Both the position numbers and the translations under genes were made by a program. From positions 1-64,000 of the forward strand of contig JAQMWT010000538.1 of assembly GCA_029834535.1 (NCBI GenBank): a stretch of 64,000 nucleotides of DNA, read 5' to 3'. How positions within the stretch are numbered: the first letter of the stretch is position 1; each line of letters opens with the position of its first letter. Under the pieces are notes generated by a model. It was not told the DNA's origin and ran no database searches. It was given only the letters and a program-made list of their open reading frames with translations. The stretch comes from Chrysophaeum taylorii (lineage: Eukaryota; Sar; Pelagophyceae; Pelagomonadales; Pelagomonadaceae). Of the stretch, positions 45,262 through 56,346 are shown one piece after another.

Positions 45262-48200
45262 ATGAGCCTCGAAGAGCTCCGCGAAGAGCTCGAACAGGCG
45301 CGTCTCGTTAAGCAAAGCGTGACGCCAACCATAGGCGCGCGATGCGTACAACGAAGCCACGCTCGAGAACGAGCGACTCATCGATGAGCGCGAAGGCATC
45401 ATCGAGAACATCCAGCTGGAATGCGACAATAAGATCACCGCGCTCGAGGAGAAGCACGAAGAACAGCTCGAGGCGCTCAAGCGCGACTGCGACTTCCAGG
45501 TGGAGGGGATCAACAGGGAGCTCGATTTGTTTCGCCGCGCTGCGACGGGCGACCCCTGCGGCTGGGAGGAGCTGGCCGACGGGACGTTCCAGAACAACGA
45601 GACGAAGGAGACGAGCGCGGAGGAGCCGCCGGTGCTGACGCTCGCACGCGGCGTGCAACGCGCCGATGACTCGGCGGCGCAGGCCGAAGCATTGAAGCGC
45701 GCAGAGAAACGGTCAAAGGTCGCCGAGACTAAGCGGAGGCAGCTCGAGGTGGAGGTGAACGAAGCCAAGGCGGGTGCGGCGTCCCAGCGTGATCTGCTGG
45801 CGAGGTGGGGCGAGGCGGCGGCGGACGTGCACGCGGCATTGGTGGGGTTCAACCAAAGCCTCGAACAGACGTGCGACAAGCTGCTCGGAGCGGGCGACGG
45901 ACTCACGGGCAAAGCCCGCCTCATTTCGAGCGGCACGTCGAGCGTTCAGGTCGTGAGCTTCCAGGCCAAGCTCAAACACGCCGTGCGCGCTTTCCAGCAC
46001 ACGAAAGGCATGCTGAGCGATTCTCGTGCCTTGGGACGGAGGTTGGAGGTTGAGGTTTTTGGGCTGACCCGAGATCTCGGCGAGGCCAACGTCGAACTGG
46101 GACGGCTCAGAACGTCGCTATCTGAGGCCGTCGAGGCGGAAGTCGAACCGATGCGAGGTGAGGTCGCGGCCGCTCGCAACGATCTCGTGCGCGAGAAAGT
46201 GCTGCGGTTTGTCGAGCGACAGCAGTTTGCGTCGCTCTGGCCTCGCGAGTTCCTCATGCCGTCGGCGTTACGACGCCACCTCCCCATAGATCCGTCGCAC
46301 CGCGAGCAGCTCAAGGCAGCGGCGCTCGCGGCCGAAGCCGATGCCAACATCAAAAGGGAGATTCGGCGCAAGGTCGCCGACGCGGCGCGCTGGTCACAGG
46401 TCATCGACGACTACGGGCGACAGTATTACGCGCACGCTGACACGGGCGAGGCGTCGTGGGAGCCGCCAGAGGCGATGCTGTACGAACCACCGCCGGGTCG
46501 CGACGGGCTGGGTAACATTGTGGTGACGGACCAACTCGAGATGCCGCCCGACGAAGCTAGTACTCATGTGGATGAGGAAGAAGATGTTACGCAAAGAAAA
46601 AAAAAAGACAAGGTCGAGTCCCCGAAGAACAACAACTGGATTGAGGTCACAGACGACTGGGGGCAAAAGGTTTGGAAAAACACGCTCACGGGTGAGATGG
46701 CCAAGACCAGGCCTGGGAGCAGCAGCGGGGCTATTCCCGAAGGCAGGGACGAGCGGCAACACGGCAAGAAGCCACCAGAATCGTTGCGAGGCGACGACGA
46801 CGACGACGACGACGACGCGTTGTCTAGCGACGACGAGCGCGAGCCGACGACGAATGACGGTGCGGCATATTTCATCGAGCGAGTCAGAGAACGCCAAAGG
46901 AAATCAAAGCGCCGCAAACGCAAAGCGATGCTGGCCGCGCGGCGCGCTCTGGGCTTCTTGGAGGAAGAGGCGTATCGAGTAGCGAAACGGCGCATCGCGA
47001 ATTCTGAAGATCTCGACGACGACGCGCCGGCCTTCGTAGACATACAAGCGATGCGAGAGCTCGCCGCCGGCGACGAAGGGTGGACGTACATGGTTCTCGA
47101 TGAACGCAAAGTTTTGAAAGCCAAGGCCGAGGCCGCTCGCCTCAAGGCCCAAAAGGAGGCCGAGGCAATCGAAGCCGCGCGCCGCGCAGAGATTCAGCGA
47201 ACGCTCGAGGAAAGGCGCAAGGCGACAGGGTTGTCCCGAAATGTCAAGCCGCCACCCGAGAAAAAAAGGAACAAGCAACTCGAATCGGAGGAGAAAGGTA
47301 AGGTTCAGCTCGCGGAGAAGGGGAAGTCGAAGCTCGGGAGCGACGTTTACTACGCGCTCGTCGGATCGGCGGATGGTTTCGACGACACCGACAAACGATC
47401 CGTCAGCGAGCTCCGAGACGAGCTCGAGTCCAAGGTGAGCCTTCCCTGCATTTTGGGCCTACGTTTGTGATCATTGCTACAGGCTCGACTCGAAGAGCAC
47501 TTCATGGGTGAGCTCGCGAAAACACGACGACGTCTCGAGGCAGTCTCGCTGCGATTGCTCAAGTGCAGGAGCGTCGGGGAAGTCGAGCCGCCGCCTCGAG
47601 GCTCCGTCGTCCCCAAAGGCTCGCTGCTGTTGCCTGGACGACCAAAAAGCCACGAACCGACCCCTCCTGCGCCGCCGCACTCTGAGGAATCTTCGCAGCC
47701 GTCCAAATACCTCGTGGACGTCGGCGGATCCACGCCTCGAGCCTCCGCAGGAATATTCGGACCCCCCGTGGAATTCTCGGGCGCGCGGAACGAGCTTCAC
47801 GCGCTCGGTTCGAGGGTCGCTGAACCGGACGAAGACGTCGCTGATCACGACCAAAGGTGCGCGACGAGATGGCAGGATAGCATTCAGTTCGCGGCCGGAG
47901 CCAACGGCACGTTGCCACCTCCGGCGTGTCCCGCGCATATGAGCGCGATGCGCGCTGTCCACCTGCTCGCGGCCGAAGCTGTCTGGGCGGGACTGAACGG
48001 CACGGAGCTACGCGAGAGTGTGCTGCGCGCATATCTACGGGATCTGGAAGATTCCGGCGATGGTGAGACTCTCGACAAGCTCTCGATCGCCTGCTTTTTC
48101 ACGAAGGGACAGAGCACAAACCACCTCGAACTCGTGTCCAGCAACGCAGCATCCGTCGACTCTCAATCAAGGATTGCGATCATAGCAGCGGCGCCTACTG

Positions 48201-48790
48201 CAGACGACAGATCGATCGTTCGCAGCGTCGCGCGTCCGTCGGCCCGACGTGCTGAGTCCCAGACGCGTGCAGCCGATGAGGAAGCCGCCGTCGGCTCTGC
48301 CGCTGCGTATGCATGCTCTGAGGTCGCCGCAGCTCTAATGAAACACGGCGCAGCGTGTTCCGCGTCGCTTTCGAGGTCTCGCATACACGACGTTTGTGAC
48401 GACAGTCGAGCGCACAAGGTCTTGACGGCCTTCCGACACTTTGCGCGCGTGGCCGAACGATCCCCCGATTTCGATGAGGCGCTCGACGTCGTGCGAACTC
48501 GAAATTTGGTGGGAGGAGTGCTCCAGGAACATTTGGCGAATACTCCTCCTGTCCCACCGCAAGATCTGCCGCCACCACCGCCACCCGACGACGACATTCT
48601 TGTGACAAAAATCGCGGCCGAAGTTGATGACTCGGCCAGTTATGCTTCCAAGGTGACCGAGTTGCTGGAACTCGGCGTTGAGAATGAACTTCCAGAGCAA
48701 ATCGCCGCCCTCCATAGACATGGTGAAGGATTCTGCAAGGCTCCAGCGGCGGCATACCTTGAGACACTCCTGTTCGACGCTCCGGCTCCC

Positions 48791-48821
<31 letters not shown>

Positions 48822-51800
48822 TTTCACCAGTAGCCGCGCGGGAAGACAGGAAGCTGTTGGATGCCACCAGATTGTTGGGCGAGGCTGCGCTTGCTCACGA
48901 GCGCACACTTGAGGCCTTGTTTAAGCACGCGTCACAACTCGGTACGAGAGCGTGGTCTGAACACCAGGCAGAGCTCGAGCGGCTCAGAAAGCTTCACGAA
49001 CAGTGCAATAAGGCCGTGGCGGGGCACAGGCACAGACTCGACGAGGTCACGAGGCAGGTGAAGGAGCTCGTGAATCGCATCGATGCAGCACGGCGCGTTG
49101 GTGGGATGCAAGGTCAGGGGGGAAGCAACGACAGCAGAGATCACAGGCGTCTCCGCCAGAGTCAAGCCGACGCGGGACTTGTCAAAACCCAGCTGCTTCG
49201 CATGCTAGAAGAAGCCGGCGCGGTGTCAAGCGAAATGGATGCCGAGCGCGAGCGGGGAGCATGGCTCGCTGCCTCGGCGAACCACGTCGCTACAATGCGC
49301 GCGTTGCACATTAACGAGCGCGAGCGACAGGCTCGGGCACTAACCCAGCTCCAGGAGTCATTGTTGACGGTGTGGCGAGAGAACTCACGAGCAGGGTGCG
49401 AGCTCGAGAGTGGTGACGCAACCGTGGCGCTGGAGGTCCAGGCTGCGTCAAGGATCGCGATTGTGCGCCTCCGCGAAAGGATGCGAGAAGAGGGCAGACG
49501 ACGACGGTGGCTGCGAGAGGAGGAGCTTGCTTTCTTTCGCACCGACGTGCGACGTCTCGACGAGGATCGCGCGGCTCAGGACGAACGGGCAATCACGCTC
49601 CAGGTCGTGGCTAAAGCGCGCGACGAGTGCGACGACGTAAGTGTCCTTGTTTCTTGTTCCTCGGCGTCTTTCTCCTCAAAGTCCGCGGGGCACCACAGGC
49701 GGTCGACTCCTTGCACGCCGAACGGGTCGCCATCGTCGCGGCGAGAGTTTTGCGCGTCAACGTCGTTGAGTGCGCGACCGTGCTTGACGCACGTGTCGCC
49801 GCCGCGTATTCGCGGCTTGCTTTGCTCGAATTATCTCGGGAAAGCGCACGAAGTCGCGAACGACGGCAGCGACGCGAAAGCATAGCTGTAACTAGCGCTG
49901 CAGCAAAAATAGCAGCTCCGCTTCCAGTCGTCGATGATGGCTGCCCGCGACCACTCTCTCAGGCGATCCCCGAAGCGCCGACGATGTCGGTCGACATGGC
50001 AACGGCGGATGCTTTGACTGCTGCTGCTCTCCTTCGATTGCACCGTAGCGAGGGATCCGATCTGCCAGGCTCGGAGGCATGCTGGGCGACGACGGCTTGT
50101 GTCCTTCGAGTCGCACACGAAGACGTAACGACAGCGTGGCGGTCGGCAAGTCGTTTTGCGACTACGGCCGAAGCCGAGGCGCGGGGCCGCGCGCGCGATC
50201 AACAAGCTTTGTTGCAAGCCATCGACGCGTTGCAGAAACGATTGGTCGACCAACGCCAAACAAACAAGGTTCGGCATAAACTTGCGGTCGACGCGGGCGT
50301 TCGCGCATCGGCCTCGACGAAACAGGTGGCACTGGACGCCAAAGAAAGAATGGTCGCCGAGCGAGCCGCGGCTCAGCGCGACTCGCTGCGAGACATGCGA
50401 CTGTGCGTCGTCGCCACTCGCGCGCCACATCATCATCACTCTCCCAATTCCGTAGGCGTGACGAGTCGGAGATCAAGTTGCGACGGGAACTAGAGACGGC
50501 GAAGCGACGAAGCGAACTGTGTATTTCGCTCTCCGAGGCGATGCGGTACGGACTCGGATTGGAGAAGGCGCGGCGCAAAGTATGCGACAAAAAGATTCTC
50601 TCGTTGACCGAAGCATTAGCAACATTGCGAGGGCGGTGCAACGACGAGATTCGCGCAGAGCGCGCGCACTCGGCGCGCATCGAGCTCTGGGTGCACGCCA
50701 TGCTGTCGGTGTTCGCATTCCTCCGGACCGAGATTGCGCACCGCGAGCATCTACTCGACGCGCAGCAAGAGCTCGACAAGAAAGCACAGCGGAATCTCAA
50801 ACACGGCCTCTGGCGCCAGACGACGGCGGCGCAGATGTTGGGTCTCGACGTCGACGCGCTCATGCTATACTTCGCCCAACGCATGGTCGCGTTGGCTGGC
50901 GCGCACTACACCTTCAACAACGCACTACGTGAGGTCGTGATCTAACTAATACGTGTTCGACGTGCACGCAGGTGCGAACGGGGCACCGCTGGTCCTCGCG
51001 GCGATGTGCCAGTCTCCGCGCGGTGAGATTCGCCGACTCGGTGCCAAAGCGCTCGCCGCGCTCTCGTGGGACGGGCACGTCGACAGCCGGACGCTCGGCT
51101 CGGGGGTCCGAGACCAGTGGCGGTTCTGGGTCGAGGTGGCAGTCGGTCGCGAGGAGGAGCACCAGCGCCGCGAGCTTGCGCTTTTTGCTGAGACAACGAC
51201 GCGCAAGTCGGAAGCGACGGCGCGCATCGATGCCCTCGCCCTCACGGATGAGGAGGAGGAGGAGCCGAGTAGTAACGCGTCGGCTGGAGACGACGAAGCT
51301 GCACTCCCGACAGTATCGTGCGCGGCGATTCGTGTCTCCGAAGGCGATGAGCGGTTGGCGACGCAAATGACTCTATCCAGGATACCCGCGTACGAACTGT
51401 CGCGAACGACGCCGCGGGATGTCGCGGTCGCGCGGCGCCAGTGGGCGCTGAGGAGGCGGCGCGCTTGCGAGGGACCAAACCGCGAGAACATGCGAATACT
51501 CGCCGCGCCACTCCCGACGACGACGTCGGCGTGGCTCGGCGTGCATCCCATTCCTCGTGAGCGAGCCGTGCCGCGCAAGTATGCCCACCTGGTCGCCGGA
51601 GCCGAGGACGAGAAGCCGACTGGTCCGCCGCCCCTCGTCGCTACCTTGCTGACGCTCGTTTACGAGCGCGACCAGGATTGCGTGCTCGCCGCGGCAACGG
51701 GGCTGGCCGCCGCCTCGTACGATTCGGAGAACGCTTTCACGCTCGGGCGCAGCGACGGTATCGTCGAGGCCGTGGTGTATCTCGCCAAGCACGAGAATCC

Positions 51801-53985
51801 AGAAGTCGTCGCGCTCGCGTGCGACGCGGCGGCTAATCTGGGGTTCCAGCAACAATGGAACCAAGAAGCGCTCGGGAACGCCGGGCTCATCGAGATTCTG
51901 GTGGAGCTGTTGCGACCGAGCGCCGATGGCGCGGTCGTCGTCTATCCGATCCGAGAGCCGACGACGGCGCGTGTGAACGACGACGGCTCGGAGAGTCCGT
52001 TTGACACCGACGTGGCCGAGGCGGCCGCGTGCGCGCTCGCGAACGCGTTGTCGCTGCACGCGAGCAACGCGGCGCGGCTCGCAGCCGCCGGCGGCCTCGA
52101 CGTGTTGCTCGAGCTCGTCAACTCGTCGTTGACGGTCAATTTGCTCGACGTCGACCAAGCAGTCGAGATCCAGACAAACGCGGCCAACGCCCTCGCCAAC
52201 GCGGCCGCAGGTCTCGGCGAGGAGGCGCGCAAGACCATCGTCGACGCGGTCGACGACGCTGGCGGTAACAACAACAACAACAATAACAATAGCGTCGATG
52301 CTCGCGACGGGTCGCCGCTCGCAGCGTTCGTTATGTTGACGACGTCGCCGCTCATCGCCGCCAAGATCGCCGCCGCGCTGTTGCTGGGGAACCTGGCGCA
52401 GGATATCCTGCTCCAGGCCGATCTCGGGCGGCTCGGCGCGATCGAGGCGCTGTGGGGCATGTCGCGCGACGCGATTGACGCGGCGGAGAAGACGACGGCG
52501 CTTTGGGCGTTGTCGAACCTCGCGTGGGCCAACAGGGCAAACCAAGATCGGTGCACTGATATTCTCGAGGGCCTTCTGGCGACAGCAGCTGCGACCGACC
52601 ATCCGTCGTCGCAGCGCGATGACCTGGCGATGATCGCGGTGCGCGAGCGAGCGTCGGGCGAGGAGCGCGAGGCGTCGTGGTTCGAGGCGCGCGTCAGCGC
52701 CGTCGACGTGATCGCCAACGCACTCCACTACCACGACGACAATCGCCATCTCGTCGAGGTCATTCCCGGGGGCGTCGAGTTGCTGGTGGGCCTATGTCAC
52801 GCGAAGCAACCCGCCGGAATGCGCGAGGCCGCGCTTCGGTGCGTCGCGAGCATCGCGAGCACCGACCGCGGCGCGCGTCGAACTTGGAAAGTGTCGGAGG
52901 CCTGCATCGTGATGGTCATGGCAGCGGGCGACGCGCGGGTTGGCGGCAAAAAGACGCGCATCCGGCAGCTGGGGGCGGCCGCGCTCGCCAACGTGGCGGC
53001 CCTCCCCGAGGCGCGCGCTGCCGTCCGAGCCGCGGGGGGCGTCGAGGCGCTCGTCGCGCTCGCCGGCAGCGCCGATCCCCTCGAGCGCGACGAGGCCAAT
53101 GCCGCCCTCGCCGCCCTCGAGGATAACGTCGGCCGTCAGCCGCGGTCAATAGCATCAAACATCCGACCGTCGGCTGGACGCCTCGGCGCCAAGGCGCTCG
53201 TCTCGCTCCTTCGCTCAAAAGCCGACGACGACCCTCGGGCGCCGGCGCCGGCGCCGGAAGCCTACTTCGCAATCGAAAGGTCAAGCCAAGCGGCCGCCTC
53301 GGCCGAGTGGGCGCGCCGAACGGCGGCCGAAACCCTCAACCTCGGCTCGGAGTGGCTCGAACACGGCAACCTCGAAGACCTCGTCGCCGAGGGCGCGATC
53401 GACGCGCTCTTCGCGACGCTCGTCGAGTATCGCGATGTTTCCGTGCACGACAAGCTCTTGGTGGCGACACTAGGGGCCGTCTATGCGTGCGCCCAGGCGA
53501 GCGAGGGCCGACACGGGCTTCGCGAGCGCGCCGCCGAGGTCCGCGGCATTCAGACGCTCGTCGCCGTCGGCCGCGCCGCGTTGGTCGCGTCTGATAGCGT
53601 CCTCGAGGCCGCGCTGCGCGCGCTGGTTCCCCTCGCGATCAACAACGCTCCAAACTCCCGCACGCTCATGGCCGTCGGGCTCGACTTTTTGCTCGACATC
53701 GCAGAGAGCCCGGTTGCGGCGGATGACAACGGGGCGATAACAACGACGACGCCGGAGGTCGTTGGACTCGCGGTGAACGCGCGCGGTCGAGACATCGCCG
53801 CCACATTGCTGCGGGTTCTCGCGCCCTACAACCTCATCGTCTGCCACAACTGCTCGACCACCAATCGCAGCGGCCTCATCTGTGTCTACTGCGGGCATTC
53901 TCTCGCCGCCGCCGCTCCGGGGCAACAGCAGCAGCAGCAGCAAAGTTCCACGAAAAGGACGAGAGAGAGGTCACCTCAGAGGTAG
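45262..53985 (+). CDS. giant coiled-coil / WW / armadillo-repeat protein, six exons (predicted 2829 aa)
   Basis: join(45262..45306, 45335..47434, 47483..49636, 49699..50402, 50456..50928, 50972..53985) is one continuous frame of 2830 codons. Introns are 28, 48, 62, 53 and 43 nt; the fifth contains CTAAC, a branch-point-like motif. Order: coiled coil (residues about 1-340); WW domain about 367-395 (VIDDYGRQYYAHADTGEASW); a second WW-like unit about 447-472 (WIEVTDDWGQKVWKNTLTGE); long coiled coils to about 1820; ARM/HEAT repeats about 2050-2780 (VALACDAAANLGFQQQWNQE, AAACALANALSLHASNAARL, KTTALWALSNLAWANRANQD, GAAALANVAALPEARAAVRA); and a Cys4 zinc-ribbon CHNCSTTNRSGLICVYCGHS near the end. Likely a cytoskeletal, ciliary or basal-body scaffold. 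The first intron (28 nt) is the least certain. Two genes, with the second starting at an internal Met, remains an alternative. Confidence 0.72.
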
Positions 53986-54056
53986 GTAGGTAGGTAGGTA
54001 GGTGGCGACGAGGCCGTGGCACCCTCCCCCCTCCCTCCCTCCCTCCCTCCTTCCTA

Positions 54057-54088
<32 letters not shown>
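53983..54088. repeat. simple repeats in a convergent intergenic gap
   Basis: GGTA units (53983-54002), CTCC units (about 54028-54048) and GAT then GGT triplets (54057-54088) fill the gap between the giant gene and the convergent GT90 gene. Confidence 0.85.
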
Positions 54089-54089
<1 letters not shown>

Positions 54090-54090
54090 G

Positions 54091-55527
54091 CTATGATGGC
54101 CTGGAGGACGTGGCGTTGGTACGTCCGCCGCGGGCGAGGAGCTCGCAGGCGGAGATAGATTTGACGGGGTGCGTCGCAACACGCCAGGGCTCGGGGGGGC
54201 GTCTGCCGCGGTGATGGTGGGTCGGATGGTGGCCGACAACCTGGACGAGGCGGAGCTTGTTACAGTTGGCATCGCGGAGGACCTGGCGGCGACGACGATC
54301 GAGGTGGTCTCCTTCCCGCTTGATTCGGAGAAAGGCTCTGAGGTTCGGCGACTTGGCATCGATGGCGGCGAAGACGCGCAGGACGTAGTCGACGATGCAG
54401 TCCGCGCAGAGGAGGTTGTCCGCGACACCGCGGGCATTGGCGAGCAGAGAATCGCGCAATTTTTCGCTTTTCTTGACGTCGCGTAACGCGGCCTCCGCGG
54501 CGGCATCCGGGCGGAGAACGAGGTGAGTTACCCCCGGCGCCAAGGCCGGAGTGTACCATTGAGCAGCCGGCTCATCGAGAAGCGCCCCCGTCCACGCGAG
54601 CACGATGGCTCCCAAAAACCAGAGATGGTTGAGGTTCCGCGAATAGCTGCCCGTGGTCGAGCCGGGCAGGTCGAGGAGGTACCTGTAGTCGGCAAATTTT
54701 CCGTGCGGTTCGAATTGGCCAAGAACGGCGCGGCAACCGACCGCGAGCGCGTGTCGCTCGAAATTATCGATCTTGAAGACGGGACAGTCTCTGGGGTTTC
54801 GGGGTTGACAAGAGGTCGCGCGGACGTCGAAGTGGCGAGGGTACCGGAGAGTGAGCGAGCACGCGGCGATTCGGGCGAAGTTTCCCGCGTCCCTCGCGCA
54901 GTCGTCGTCGTGCGAACGACCCCTGATCTTTCCGCGCCAAAAAACGCGCGGATTTCGCTCGTGCCAGGGCTTTTTCGCGGCGACCTCGAGGAGTCTCTTG
55001 GTTTCTTCGTCCCACGCGCCGAGGTCGTCGAAGTACGGGTTAGGAACCATCGTCCCGCATTGATCGGTGCCCTTCTTCTTCGCGATGACGAGCGTCGGAA
55101 GGTGCGGGTTGCAATCGGATGGCCCCGACGCGCCCGAGTCGTAGGCGTAGGCGGTAAACGCCCGCGCGCGCTGCGCTAGCAGAGCGTCGTGATCCAGGCC
55201 GTTCGCCTTGGCCACCTTCCGCGCTCTTCTCATCACCGATCGCATGAATCGCAAGTGAAGCTCGTGCTTCATTTCGCCGAGGAAGGCCCTGTCGCAGTAC
55301 AACCGTCCGTTCACGATGAACACGCTGTGCTCCCTGTCGCGGATGGCGCGCTTTACTGCCTCCTCGGGGGAGTCGGACGTCGCGACAGAGGCTTCGAGGG
55401 TCTCGTGCATCGCCGCGATAGCCGAGCTCCAATTATAGGGCGCCGCCGGCGAGGCATCCGCGCGGTTTTTCGCCGACGAGACGCGCACTGCTGCGACGGC
55501 CATCGTCGCGACGAAAAAACCGACCAT
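54091..55527 (-). CDS. CAP10/GT90-family glycosyltransferase (POGLUT-like)
   Basis: The protein is 478 aa from ATG 55527. An N-terminal signal anchor (MVGFFVATMAVAAVRVSSA) is followed by a luminal domain. GT90 marks: NPRVFWRGKIRGRSHDDDC (the 'FRG...' motif), CPVFKIDNFERHALAVGCRA, KFADYRYLLDLPGSTTGSYS then RNLNHLWFLGAIVLAWTGAL, and WYTPALAPGVTHLVLRPDAA. Family members transfer glucose, xylose or mannose in the ER/Golgi. The donor is unknown. The C-terminal His-rich tail (HHPTHHHRGRRPPE) may be read-through of repeats near the true end. It is divergent from NDUFA12 across 33 bp. Confidence 0.85.
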   Translation of the reverse strand: MVGFFVATMAVAAVRVSSAKNRADASPAAPYNWSSAIAAMHETLEASVATSDSPEEAVKRAIRDREHSVFIVNGRLYCDRAFLGEMKHELHLRFMRSVMRRARKVAKANGLDHDALLAQRARAFTAYAYDSGASGPSDCNPHLPTLVIAKKKGTDQCGTMVPNPYFDDLGAWDEETKRLLEVAAKKPWHERNPRVFWRGKIRGRSHDDDCARDAGNFARIAACSLTLRYPRHFDVRATSCQPRNPRDCPVFKIDNFERHALAVGCRAVLGQFEPHGKFADYRYLLDLPGSTTGSYSRNLNHLWFLGAIVLAWTGALLDEPAAQWYTPALAPGVTHLVLRPDAAAEAALRDVKKSEKLRDSLLANARGVADNLLCADCIVDYVLRVFAAIDAKSPNLRAFLRIKREGDHLDRRRRQVLRDANCNKLRLVQVVGHHPTHHHRGRRPPEPWRVATHPVKSISACELLARGGRTNATSSRPS

Positions 55528-55560
55528 TGTTATTATTACTACTTACCCCTCTCGTAGAGA

Positions 55561-56198
55561 ATGGCGTCGATCTACGTGCGTTTCTGCGTCGTACATACCA
55601 AGAGTTCGTTTCGCAGGTGCGGTGGGCTGAGGCCTTCCGGCGGTACGGATGGAAGGGCGTCTACGAGCAGTGCACCATGATGGGAACGGTCAAGTTCGGG
55701 CGTTTGGTGGGAGAAGACCATCTCGGGAACAAATACTTTGAAGATTTGAACGAGAAACACGGCCAACACCGCTGGGTTCAGTACAAGGACATCTGGAACT
55801 ACGACGCGGCCATGGTGCCTCCCGCCTGGCACAGCTGGCTCTGCCACATCACCGACGAGCCAGGGAACGAGTCCGAGGAGTACCTCGCGAAAAAAGTTTC
55901 CGAAGCCATTCAAGTCGACAAGCAAGACGACTGCATCTACGACCACCATGTCGGCTTGACCAACTACACCCAAGACCTCTTGTGGAACGACAGCTCCAAG
56001 CGCCTCCGCGGCTACAACGTCGGGGCGATTCACCAGGACCCCGCCCAGCCCGAGGGGTACTACAAGCAACCGGGCTCGGTCACCAGCGACGTCGACGGCG
56101 AATTCAAGCGCGTCAAGGGCTACGAGCCCTGGGATCCCACCAACCCCGGCAAAGGCGCCACCAAAGTCAAGAGCATCCGCGACCTCGACCTTGTCTAA
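55561..56198 (+). CDS. NDUFA12: mitochondrial complex I accessory subunit NDUFA12 (B17.2)
   Basis: join(55561..55575, 55617..56198) gives 198 aa. The 41-nt GT-AG intron separates MASIY from VRWAEAFRRYGW. Hallmarks of B17.2: GTVKFGRLVGEDHLGNKYFE, HRWVQYKDIWNYDAAMVPPA, WHSWLCHITDEP, then the C-terminal GYNVGAIHQDPAQPEGYYKQ and YEPWDPTNP. It sits on the matrix arm of NADH:ubiquinone oxidoreductase near NDUFS6. The protein is about 50 residues longer than the animal form because of an insert between the two conserved halves. The short first exon is supported by the restored frame. Confidence 0.92.
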
Positions 56199-56346
56199 TC
56201 TCCCACCTCCTCGTCCTCAGTAGCAGCATATGCTTCTCGGTGACAACCACACCTGCCCGCTCTCGAGGTCCTTGGCTCCGTGCCCTCTCCTCCCTCGACG
56301 ACGACCATCATGTCCGAGGCATGTCGTCGTCCGGCGGCTGGCCGCC

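Noticed and set aside
51373-52749. 458-codon minus-strand frame opposite the ARM repeats
   Set aside because: The ARM repeats on the plus strand are unmistakable; the antisense product is Arg-rich and without motifs.
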